Assembly (NCBI GenBank): GCA_021821365.1
Contig: JAKACN010000002.1
Span: 1 to 57,500, forward strand
Source of the DNA: Pseudomonadota bacterium
GTDB lineage: Bacteria > Pseudomonadota > Gammaproteobacteria > Burkholderiales > Burkholderiaceae_D
Length of the DNA: 57,500 nucleotides
Reading direction: 5' to 3'
Part shown: in pieces, positions 1 to 7,350 of the stretch
How the letters are laid out: each line of letters starts with the position of its first letter
How positions within the stretch are numbered: position 1 is the stretch's first letter
The notes under the pieces: model-generated
What the model saw: only the letters and a program-made list of their open reading frames with translations
The model's database searches: none
What the model was told of the DNA's origin: nothing
Made by a program: the position numbers and the translations under genes

Positions 1-254
1 CCATGCACGTCACGCGCAACGGCGAGCAGATTGCCCTGTCGGCGCGCGAATGCGCCGTCTTGACCGACCTGCTGGAACATCGCGGCACGGCACTCTCGCG
101 CGCGCGGCTGGAAGAAAGCCTGTACGGCTGGAACGAGGAAGTGGAAAGCAATGCGGTGGAAGTGCACATCCACAACCTGCGCAAGAAGCTCGGCAACGAC
201 CTCATCAAGACCATCCGCGGCGTCGGCTACCTGATCCGGAAGGACACGCCATGA
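1..254 (+). CDS. OmpR/PhoB-family response regulator, C-terminal part (5' end outside window)
   Basis: Only the winged-helix DNA-binding domain is inside the window. The frame is open to the left edge, so the receiver domain lies upstream. The visible protein has the typical trans-reg C pattern: 'LSARECAVLTDLLEHRG', the recognition-helix region 'NAVEVHIHNLRKKLG' and the terminal wing 'IKTIRGVGYLI'. It is the DNA-binding partner of the histidine kinase that follows: its TGA overlaps the kinase ATG (ATGA), so the two are translationally coupled. The 'SNAVEVHIHNLRKKL' wording is typical of the QseB/PmrA/TctD branch. The ATG at position 3 is internal, not the real start. Confidence 0.9.
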   Translation, partial: MHVTRNGEQIALSARECAVLTDLLEHRGTALSRARLEESLYGWNEEVESNAVEVHIHNLRKKLGNDLIKTIRGVGYLIRKDTP

Positions 255-1612
255 AACCGTTCTCGATACGGCGCCGCCTGGTCGCGCTGCTGCTCGGCAG
301 CCTGGTGGCGGTATGGGCGGCGATGATGACCTACGGGTATATCGAGTTGCGCGAGGAAGTCGGCGAGCAGGCGGATGCGCGCATGGAGCAAAGCGCGCGC
401 ACGCTGCTCCTGCTCGACCTCAAGCGCCTGCATGCGCTGGTGGGCCTGGACGACGGTCACGAAGACGGCCATGAAAACGAGCACCGCGGCGAACACGACG
501 ACAACCATGCGGAGTATGTCGACTTCCAGGTGTGGGGCAGCGACGGCACGTTGCTGCTGCACGCGCCGGGCGCACCCGAAGCCGGCTACGACCCGCGCAT
601 CGGCCACGGCTGGATCGCCGCCGGCGACAGCGAGTGGCGCACCTTCGCCTTGCGCGATCCGAAACGGGGCTACCAGGTGCGGGTCTTCGAAACTGCGCAC
701 GCGCGCAACCGCCTGGTCAACAAGCTGGCCTTCCGCATGGCGCAAATGTTGCTGCTGGCGTTGCCGGTGCTCGCGCTGCTGGCCTGGCTCAGCATCCGGC
801 GCGGACTGGCGCCGCTGACGACCGTATCGCACGCCATTGGTTCGCGCAGCGCGGACAATCTGCAGCCGCTCGACCTGGCAAGCGTGCCGGACGAAGTGCA
901 ACCGCTGGTCGATGCATTGAACAAATTGCTCGAACGCTTGTCGGAATCCATCGACAGGGAGCGCTCATTCACCGCCGATGCCGCCCATGAACTGAGAACG
1001 CCGCTGGCTGCGATCAAGGTGCAGGCCGAGGTCGCACTGGCTGCCGACGAGGAAGACCAGCGACGTCATGCGATCCAGCAGGTCATCGCCGGCGTCCAAC
1101 GCACGACTTACCTTGCGCAGCAATTGCTGCTGCTGGCACGGCTCGATCATGTCGATGCGGAGCCATTGCAGGTGGTGGACCTTGGCCATGTCGCCGCCGG
1201 CAGTGCCGCGCGCTACGCGGATGCCGCCGACGACAAGGGTATCGAACTGGAGGTCGAAGCGCAAGACGATTGCCGCCTGCGGGGCGATCCGTTCGCGCTC
1301 TCCGTCCTGCTCGACAACCTGCTGGACAACGCCATCAAGTATGGCCGCGACGGCGGACGCGCGGTGGTGAAGGTATGGAAGGAACACGGGCAGGTCATGC
1401 TGCGGGTGCAGGATGATGGCCCCGGCGTTCCTGCCGCGGAGCGCTCGCGCCTGACCGACCGCTTCTTCCGCGTCGCCGGAACCGGCGTCGCGGGCAGCGG
1501 ACTCGGCCTGTCCATCGTCGACCGGATCGCAAAACGATATCGCGGCGAGGTACGCGTCGGCGAAGGCCTGGACGGAAAGGGCCTGGGCGTGACGGTTGTT
1601 TTTCCGGTTTGA
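251..1612 (+). CDS. QseC-like membrane sensor histidine kinase with His-rich periplasmic loop
   Basis: 453 aa sensor kinase of the two-component pair. A first membrane segment spans about residues 10-30, followed by a periplasmic loop and a second segment at about 165-183. HAMP-like and HisKA regions follow, with phospho-acceptor H246 in 'AAHELRTPL', then an HATPase domain with N box 'DNLLDNAIKYG', G1 'DDGPGVP' and G2 'GSGLGLSIVDRI'. The ATG overlaps the regulator stop (ATGA). The periplasmic domain contains an unusual acidic/histidine run at residues 67-86 (about six His among Asp/Glu), which could bind a divalent metal. That sensing role is inference. A terminator follows about 120 bp downstream. 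Confidence 0.93.
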   Translation: MKPFSIRRRLVALLLGSLVAVWAAMMTYGYIELREEVGEQADARMEQSARTLLLLDLKRLHALVGLDDGHEDGHENEHRGEHDDNHAEYVDFQVWGSDGTLLLHAPGAPEAGYDPRIGHGWIAAGDSEWRTFALRDPKRGYQVRVFETAHARNRLVNKLAFRMAQMLLLALPVLALLAWLSIRRGLAPLTTVSHAIGSRSADNLQPLDLASVPDEVQPLVDALNKLLERLSESIDRERSFTADAAHELRTPLAAIKVQAEVALAADEEDQRRHAIQQVIAGVQRTTYLAQQLLLLARLDHVDAEPLQVVDLGHVAAGSAARYADAADDKGIELEVEAQDDCRLRGDPFALSVLLDNLLDNAIKYGRDGGRAVVKVWKEHGQVMLRVQDDGPGVPAAERSRLTDRFFRVAGTGVAGSGLGLSIVDRIAKRYRGEVRVGEGLDGKGLGVTVVFPV

Positions 1613-1730
1613 AATGTCAATGCCAAAGTGGAAATTCGGTAAAAAAAACAGGCCGCCGAATGATAGGAATTAGGGATGCTTTGTCGGCGCGAATCGTTTA
1701 CAGTGTTCTGAACTCGCGTCTCGAAAGGCC

Positions 1731-1762
1731 ATGCGGCGTTGCGAACCAACGCCGTATTTTTT
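1731..1762 (+). terminator. Intrinsic terminator after the two-component operon
   Basis: An 11-bp stem (1731-1741 with 1747-1757, one G.U pair) has loop CGAAC and runs directly into TTTTTT. It ends the regulator/kinase transcript 120 bp after the kinase stop. The TTG start offered by the ORF track for the next gene (1739) lies inside this stem, which argues against that start. Because the next gene begins only 49 bp further on, the hairpin could also act as an attenuator for read-through. Confidence 0.75.
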
Positions 1763-1810
1763 GGGTCTGCCGTACCGTTTTCGTTTGATCGCTTTCGTCG
1801 TTTTTTGCAC

Positions 1811-2569
1811 ATGAAACCCGTTGCACCCGGCACCGTCATCTTCCATCGCTTCCGCGGCTATGGCGTCATCACCTCGGTCAACCTGCTGACCGGCTGGGTG
1901 TCCGCGCGCTTCGGCGATGAAGTGCGCAACCTCGATCTGAACCTGTCGCACGATGAATTGCAGCACGCGGACGGCGAGCCGATCCGCTTCCGCCGCGACC
2001 CGCCCGATCGCATGCCGCATGCGCGTCTGATGGCGATGGTGCGCGAACTGCATCGCGCCGGTTATCAACGCCTGTATCTCTACAGCTGGCCGAAACCCTC
2101 GGGGCTGCACTGGCGCTGGCACCTGTTCACCGGGCGCCGCAACTGGATGGATCGCGCGTGGCGCGAAGGCTGGTACGGCTCCGGCGCGGATTACAACTTC
2201 AATCCGATCCTGGGATGGGGCGACCAGCCAGGCGCGACCGCGCAGGAACTGGTGCGCGCGCTGGCGCAATTCGATCCGCAGGGCCTGGCACTGGCGCTCA
2301 GCCGCGACGAGGACCACACCGCATGGTTCGACCAGATCTGCGAAGCCCTGCTGCCGAATTACGCCTATACGCTCGGCTGGGATTTCCGCGACGGTCCGCT
2401 GCCCGAGCATCTGCCCGTCATTCCCGTGCGCCGCGGCGTGCCGGCCTACGCGGGCCCGCCGCTGCCATGGCCGCCGGGATGGACGCGCATGTGGACCGGC
2501 GGCAGCGCGCTGGTGCGCACGAGCTTCAGGACGGAGCGTGCCGACGCCCAACCCGGCGTCGTTCGTTGA
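1811..2569 (+). CDS. Conserved hypothetical protein, no recognised domain
   Basis: 252 aa from the ATG at 1811 ('MKPVAPGTVIFHRF'). The track's longer 1739 version begins with TTG inside a terminator stem. It is soluble, rich in Trp, Tyr and Arg ('LYSWPKPSGLHWRWHLF', 'WREGWYGSGADYNFNPILGWG'), and has no signal peptide or membrane segment. The N-terminal part (G-V-I-T-S-V-N-x-L-x-G-W-V-x-x-R-F-G) reads like a small beta-rich fold. I do not recognise the family. It is convergent with the MFS gene, with stops only 3 bp apart. Codon use matches its neighbours, so it is likely a genuine chromosomal gene. Confidence 0.7.
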   Translation: MKPVAPGTVIFHRFRGYGVITSVNLLTGWVSARFGDEVRNLDLNLSHDELQHADGEPIRFRRDPPDRMPHARLMAMVRELHRAGYQRLYLYSWPKPSGLHWRWHLFTGRRNWMDRAWREGWYGSGADYNFNPILGWGDQPGATAQELVRALAQFDPQGLALALSRDEDHTAWFDQICEALLPNYAYTLGWDFRDGPLPEHLPVIPVRRGVPAYAGPPLPWPPGWTRMWTGGSALVRTSFRTERADAQPGVVR

Positions 2570-2572
2570 CGC

Positions 2573-3745
2573 TCAGCACTTGCATGCAATCTGCGCCATG
2601 CGCCGCCGCTTCAACAGATTCGCGGCGAACAGCGACACGGCTATGGCCGCCGCCATCGGCAAGGCGCCGAAATACGGCAGGTCTGCCGTGCCGTCCGCGC
2701 TGACGATCAGGCCGCCGACCCAGGCGCCGGTCGCCTGGCCGAGGTAGATCGCGGACGAATTCATGGATACCGACGCCGAAGCGAGCTGCGGCGCCATCGA
2801 TACCAGGCGCGCCTGCTGCGCGCTGTTGACCGCGAAACATCCCAATCCCCAGACGAGGATCAGCACGATGGTGACCGGCAGCGAATTGCGCGTGAGCGGC
2901 CACAGCAGGATGGCCGTCAGCATGCAGCCCATCGCCGCCACACCGACACGCACCGGCCCGATGCGGTCCATGAAGCGCGCGCCGAGCACGTTGCCGATCA
3001 CTCCAGTGGTACCGAAGCAGAGGAACAGCAGGCTGATGGTGGTGGCGTTCGCGCCGATGAAATCCTTGAGCAGCAGGGCCATGTAGGAAAACATGGTGAA
3101 CATGCCGAGCGCCTGGATGGCCGTGACCGAAATGGCGAGCAGGAGCGGCCTGTTGGCGAACAGCGCCCTCCATGCCGCGCGGTCCATCGGCGCAATGAAC
3201 AGCTTCGGCGGAATCTGCATCCACACGCCGAGGGCGAACAGTGCAGCCAGCAGTGCGACCAGGCCGAACGTCGGGCGCCAGCCGATATGCGCGCCGAGGT
3301 AGGCACCCATCGGCGTGCCGACCACCGCGGCGATGGACCAGCCGAGGAACACCAGGCTGATCGCCTTGCCGCGCGTCTCGGGCGGCACCATCAGGCCGGC
3401 GGTGGCGGCGGCCTGCGCGGTGAAGAGCGCCGCACCGATGGCGGTGACCATGCGTGCCGCGATCAGCATGCCGTAATCCGGCGCGAAGGCGGCCAGCATG
3501 TGCATCAGCGAATAGAGCAGCAGCGACGCGACCAGCAGCTTGCGGCGATCGATGGCGCTGGTCCAGCTCGCAAGGAAGGGGCCGGTGATGCAGATCGTCA
3601 TGGCGAACGCAGAAATCAGCATACCGACCTTTGCGGGCGCGATCGCAAGGTCGGCGCTCAGCTCATTGAGCATGCCCGGCACGATCATTACGCCGGTGCC
3701 GATGGCAAAGTTGCCGAGTGTCAGTGACCACAGTCTGGTTTGCAT
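2573..3745 (-). CDS. MFS transporter (DHA1-type drug/sugar efflux family)
   Basis: 390 aa inner-membrane protein with about twelve hydrophobic segments and the MFS loop signature between TM2 and TM3 ('GPFLASWTSAIDRRKLLV'), so a proton-linked exporter is likely. Substrate cannot be read from the sequence. The start is the ATG at 3745 ('MQTRLWSLTLGNFAIG'), preceded by GGAG. The track's 607 aa ORF is wrong because it fuses an out-of-frame reading of the upstream dehydrogenase. It is transcribed in the same direction as the D-2-hydroxyacid dehydrogenase 56 bp upstream, so the two may form an operon. It is convergent with the hypothetical gene on the other side. Confidence 0.88.
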   Translation of the reverse strand: MQTRLWSLTLGNFAIGTGVMIVPGMLNELSADLAIAPAKVGMLISAFAMTICITGPFLASWTSAIDRRKLLVASLLLYSLMHMLAAFAPDYGMLIAARMVTAIGAALFTAQAAATAGLMVPPETRGKAISLVFLGWSIAAVVGTPMGAYLGAHIGWRPTFGLVALLAALFALGVWMQIPPKLFIAPMDRAAWRALFANRPLLLAISVTAIQALGMFTMFSYMALLLKDFIGANATTISLLFLCFGTTGVIGNVLGARFMDRIGPVRVGVAAMGCMLTAILLWPLTRNSLPVTIVLILVWGLGCFAVNSAQQARLVSMAPQLASASVSMNSSAIYLGQATGAWVGGLIVSADGTADLPYFGALPMAAAIAVSLFAANLLKRRRMAQIACKC

Positions 3746-3801
3746 GGGAGCTCCGGAAGGGAATGCTCCAGTGTAGCGAAATGCGAACGACCGTGCCGCA
3801 G

Positions 3802-4788
3802 CTACCCAAGTGCTTCCGGATTCAGCACATGCTTCGGCGTGCCGTTGGCGAAGTCGACGATGTTCTGGAACGCGGCGCGGAAATACAGCTCGTAGCTGTC
3901 TTTCTCCACGTAGCCGAGGTGCGGCGTGGCAAGCACCGTGGGAATGCGCAGCAGCGGCGCGTTCGCTGGCAGCGGCTCGCTGTCGAACACATCGAGCGCT
4001 GCGAAGCCGGGCCGGCCGCGCCGAAGCGCCTCTTCCAGCGCGCCGGCCGCCACGAGCTCGGCGCGGCTGGTATTGACGAAGAGGGCGTCGGGCTTCATGC
4101 GCGCCAGATCGTCCGCAGTGACGAGGTCGCGCGTGGCATCGGACAGGCGCAGGTGCAGCGTCAGGACATCCGCTTCTTCGAAAAATCGCTCCCTGGACGG
4201 CGCCGCCTCGAAGCCATGATCGGCCGCCGCCGCGCGGCTGGCATCGCTGCCCCAGACCAGCACCCGCATGCCGAAGGCCTTGCCGTAGCCGGCCACCAGG
4301 CGGCCGATGCGGCCGTAGCCCCAGATGGCGAGCGTGCGCCCCTTCAGCACGCGCCCCGGCGTGTTCAATTCCGGATTGATGGACGCGGTCTGCCATAACC
4401 CGTCCCGCAGGTTGGCCGCGTATTGCGGGATCTTGCGCGAAGCCGCCATGATCAGCGCCCAGGTCAGCTCAGCCGGTGCGGTCGGGTCGCCCACGCCTTC
4501 CACGATGGCAATGCCGCGCTGCGTGGCGGCCGCGACATCGATATGACCGCTGACCTTGCCGGTCTGGGAAATCAGTTTCAGCCTGGGCAACTTGCCGAGC
4601 AGCGGCGCCGGCAGGCGGGTGCGTTCGCGGATCAGCACCAGCGCGTCGAATTCCGCCAGCCGTACCGCGAGCTGGCCAGTCCCCCTGGCACTATTGTTGA
4701 AAATGCGGACTTCGTGGCCGTCGAGCAAGGAAAAACAGTCGAGGTGCCGCACACAGTCCTGATAGTCATCAAGAATCGCAACTTTCAT
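3802..4788 (-). CDS. D-2-hydroxyacid dehydrogenase family protein (NAD-binding)
   Basis: 328 aa, the usual length of the family that interconverts 2-hydroxy and 2-keto acids (phosphoglycerate/glyoxylate/hydroxypyruvate type). The NAD-binding Rossmann loop is 'GYGRIGRLVAGYGKAFG' in the middle of the protein. The catalytic Arg is in 'NTSRAELV', the Glu in 'DVFDSEPLP' and the His in 'ATPHLGYVEKD'. 'SQTGKVSGHIDVAAATQRGI' is the typical substrate-domain element. The exact substrate is not evident. The ATG at 4788 has no clear Shine-Dalgarno. It is divergent from pckG across a 348-bp region. Confidence 0.9.
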   Translation of the reverse strand: MKVAILDDYQDCVRHLDCFSLLDGHEVRIFNNSARGTGQLAVRLAEFDALVLIRERTRLPAPLLGKLPRLKLISQTGKVSGHIDVAAATQRGIAIVEGVGDPTAPAELTWALIMAASRKIPQYAANLRDGLWQTASINPELNTPGRVLKGRTLAIWGYGRIGRLVAGYGKAFGMRVLVWGSDASRAAAADHGFEAAPSRERFFEEADVLTLHLRLSDATRDLVTADDLARMKPDALFVNTSRAELVAAGALEEALRRGRPGFAALDVFDSEPLPANAPLLRIPTVLATPHLGYVEKDSYELYFRAAFQNIVDFANGTPKHVLNPEALG

Positions 4789-4849
4789 ACGAATTTTTCA
4801 ATCAATGGAGAATTCAGTAAAAAAACGACGATTAACCGGAGGCATCAAA

Positions 4850-4903
4850 ATGGCCTACTACATCGCTCAACAATTACTACTACATTTTCTTCAGAATCAT
4901 TGA
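4850..4903 (+). CDS. Possible 17-codon leader peptide upstream of pckG
   Basis: ATG at 4850 is preceded by CCGGAGGCATCAAA, a near-ideal Shine-Dalgarno and spacing. It encodes MAYYIAQQLLLHFLQNH and then TGA. The ORF is too short for the track. Its stop codon overlaps the putative -35 box, and a hairpin followed by a T-rich stretch begins 12 bp after it. A strong ribosome site in front of a very short ORF is the main argument that it is translated. It could equally be a decayed gene start. There is no coding evidence beyond the SD. Confidence 0.35.
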   Translation: MAYYIAQQLLLHFLQNH

Positions 4904-4928
4904 GTTACGTACATCCGCCGTGTACAAT
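4900..4928 (+). promoter_or_regulatory. Predicted sigma70-type promoter of pckG
   Basis: TTGAGT at 4900-4905, a 17-bp spacer and TACAAT at 4923-4928 give a good match to the consensus with ideal spacing. The -10 element sits in the 8-nt loop of an inverted repeat CCGCCG/CGGCGG (4915-4920 and 4929-4934), so a protein binding that repeat would block the promoter. Alternatively the repeat followed by CTTATTTT is a weak terminator of a transcript starting further upstream. Confidence 0.5.
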
Positions 4929-5136
4929 CGGCGGCTTATTTTCTGCAAATTTCGTAGGATTTTCGAACCCATCGGCCCGAGCATTATTCCCGTTTTCGGG
5001 TAGCGCGGTTACACGAAACCGCCGTCGACAAGACCGCCGTACCGCTAGCCCAAACGGAACTAGCCGAGCCACAAGCTGACGACGATCCTGCCGTGAAGGA
5101 CATGACTGAACTCTTTATTGGCACTGGAGGTAGTTT

Positions 5137-7005
5137 ATGAATCAGCCCGTTATGGGAGGCATCGCGCCATTGAATGCGCCATCTTACGTCAAACAGCGCA
5201 AACTGATCGGCTGGGTCGCGGAAATCGCAGCACTCACCAAGCCGGACCGCATCCACTGGTGCGACGGTTCGCAGGAAGAATACGATCGCCTGTGTGCGGA
5301 GATGGTCGCTGCCGGCACCATGAAAAAGCTGAATGAGGCCAAGCGGCCGAACAGCTACCTCGCATGCTCCGACCCGTCCGACGTGGCGCGCGTCGAAGAC
5401 CGCACCTTCATCTGCTCGGCCAGGCAGGACGACGCCGGCCCGACCAACAACTGGGTCGCCCCGGCCGAGATGCGCATCACCCTCAACGGGCTGTTCGACG
5501 GCTGCATGCGCGGCCGCACCATGTATGTCGTCCCGTTTTCCATGGGCCCGCTCGGCTCGCCGATCGCCCATATCGGCGTCGAACTTTCCGATTCCCCCTA
5601 TGTCGCCGCCAACATGCGCATCATGACGCGCATGGGCAAAGACGTGTACGACGTGCTGGGCGCCCACGGCGAGTTCGTGCCTTGCGTGCACTCCGTCGGC
5701 AAGCCGCTGCAGCCGGGCGAGAAGGACGTCGCCTGGCCGTGCAACGCGACCAAGTACATCGTGCATTATCCCGAAACCCGCGAGATCTGGTCCTTCGGCT
5801 CCGGCTACGGCGGTAACGCGCTGCTCGGCAAGAAGTGCTTCGCGCTGCGCATCGCCTCCAACATGGGCCGCGACCAGGGCTGGCTGGCCGAACACATGCT
5901 GATCCTCGGCGTCGAATCGCCGGAAGGGAAAAAGCATTACGTCGCCGCCGCCTTCCCGTCGGCCTGCGGCAAGACCAATTTCTCGATGATGATTCCGCCG
6001 GCTGCCTTCAAGGGCTGGAAGGTCACCACCATCGGCGACGACATCGCCTGGATCAAGCCGGGTGCGGACGGCCGCCTGTACGCGATCAACCCGGAAGCCG
6101 GCTACTTCGGCGTGGCGCCGGGCACCAACACGGCGACCAACTCCAACTGCATGGCCTCGCTGACGGCGAACACCATCTTCACCAACGTCGCGCTGACCGA
6201 TGACGGCGACGTGTGGTGGGAAGGCATGACCAAGGAGCCGCCGGCGCATGCGATCGACTGGCAGGGCAAGGACTGGACGCCGGAAATCGGCAAGGAAACC
6301 GGCCGCAAGGCAGCCCATCCGAACGCACGCTTCACCGTGACCGCGACCCAGAACCCGGTGATCGATCCGGCCTGGGACGACCCGGACGGCGTGCCGATCT
6401 CGGCCTTCATCTTCGGCGGCCGCCGCTCGACGACGGTACCGCTGGTGACCGAAGCCCGCAACTGGGTGGAAGGCGTCTACATGGCCGCGACCATGGGCTC
6501 CGAAACCACTGCGGCCGCAGCCGGCCAGCAGGGCGTGGTGCGCCGCGATCCGTTCGCGATGCTGCCGTTCACCGGCTACAACATGAGCGACTACTTCCAG
6601 CACTGGCTCGACATGGGCAAGAAGATCGCCGCCGCATCTGGCAAAGGCGCGGCGGAGCTGCCGAAGATCTACTGCGTCAACTGGTTCCGCACCGATGAGA
6701 ACGGCAAGTTCGTGTGGCCGGGCTTCGGCGACAACATGCGCGTGCTGAAGTGGATGCTGGACCGCATGGCAGGCACCGCGGGCGGCGTCGAGAACGTCTT
6801 CGGCATCACGCCGCGTTACGACGATCTGACCTGGGACGGCCTCGACTTCACGCTGGAGCAGTTCAACACGATCACTTCGATCGACAAGGCGGCGTGGGAA
6901 GCGGAACTGAAGCTGCATGCCGAACTGTTCGACAAGCTGAAACACCGGCTGCCGAAGGAACTGGATGCGGCCAAGGCGCAGCTCGAGAAGCGCCTGGCGG
7001 CCTGA
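5137..7005 (+). CDS. pckG: Phosphoenolpyruvate carboxykinase, GTP-dependent
   Basis: 622 aa, full length for the GTP-class enzyme (EC 4.1.1.32) that converts oxaloacetate to PEP in gluconeogenesis. The P-loop 'PSACGKTN' at residues 274-281 contains the class-specific reactive Cys277. The metal/nucleotide motif 'GDDIAWI' is at about 300, and the substrate loop near residue 85 and '[12 protein letters not shown]' are present. This is clearly not the ATP-class PckA fold. The start ATG has GGAGG at a good distance. The gene is monocistronic: a promoter lies about 200 bp upstream and a strong terminator 28 bp downstream. It would supply hexose phosphates from lactate or other C3/C4 acids, fitting the lactate and glucan genes elsewhere in the window. 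Confidence 0.97.
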   Translation: MNQPVMGGIAPLNAPSYVKQRKLIGWVAEIAALTKPDRIHWCDGSQEEYDRLCAEMVAAGTMKKLNEAKRPNSYLACSDPSDVARVEDRTFICSARQDDAGPTNNWVAPAEMRITLNGLFDGCMRGRTMYVVPFSMGPLGSPIAHIGVELSDSPYVAANMRIMTRMGKDVYDVLGAHGEFVPCVHSVGKPLQPGEKDVAWPCNATKYIVHYPETREIWSFGSGYGGNALLGKKCFALRIASNMGRDQGWLAEHMLILGVESPEGKKHYVAAAFPSACGKTNFSMMIPPAAFKGWKVTTIGDDIAWIKPGADGRLYAINPEAGYFGVAPGTNTATNSNCMASLTANTIFTNVALTDDGDVWWEGMTKEPPAHAIDWQGKDWTPEIGKETGRKAAHPNARFTVTATQNPVIDPAWDDPDGVPISAFIFGGRRSTTVPLVTEARNWVEGVYMAATMGSETTAAAAGQQGVVRRDPFAMLPFTGYNMSDYFQHWLDMGKKIAAASGKGAAELPKIYCVNWFRTDENGKFVWPGFGDNMRVLKWMLDRMAGTAGGVENVFGITPRYDDLTWDGLDFTLEQFNTITSIDKAAWEAELKLHAELFDKLKHRLPKELDAAKAQLEKRLAA

Positions 7006-7033
7006 CCCGCTCTTCCGCACGGAAAGACCCATG

Positions 7034-7070
7034 AACAGCGCGGCGGGGAAACCCGCCGCGCTGTTTTTTT
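7034..7070 (+). terminator. Intrinsic terminator of pckG
   Basis: A perfect 14-bp GC-rich stem (AACAGCGCGGCGGG at 7034-7047, complement at 7052-7065) is closed by a GAAA tetraloop and followed by a run of T. It is a textbook rho-independent terminator 28 bp after the pckG stop. Confidence 0.95.
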
Positions 7071-7350
7071 ATGGTCAAACGGGCTTGAGGCGGAATAGGC
7101 GGCGTCTTGTCCAACTCCGGTGGCGACCATCATGCGCGAAAAGTAAAAAGCATTGCTGTTTTGCTATCGGCGTAACGATTCATTACAAAATAAATCTTGC
7201 CGTACGGCAATATTGTGGGAGAATGGGCGCACTGTCCCGCATCATTACGGCAATTTCCATCCGCGAACTTTCTTGCAGATCCAGCTTGCGAGAAGGAAAG
7301 ACCGGAACCCTTGCGGTTCGATTTTTAACCAACATTCAGTCGGCAAGGAA

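Larger units (their letters stand above)
4789..5136. other. Divergent intergenic/leader region between the dehydrogenase and pckG
   Basis: This 348-bp, relatively AT-rich region holds a 17-codon ORF with a strong Shine-Dalgarno, a sigma70-like promoter and a small GC-rich hairpin (listed separately). Further short inverted repeats occur near 4990-5030 (CCCG-TTTT-CGGG and GCGGTT-ACACGA-AACCGC). From the predicted start near 4935, pckG would have an untranslated leader of about 200 nt. That length is compatible with post-transcriptional control, but I recognise no known riboswitch. Confidence 0.6.

Noticed and set aside
1739-1810. Upstream TTG start for the hypothetical gene at 1811
   Set aside because: The TTG is inside the stem of an intrinsic terminator and there is no ribosome site.
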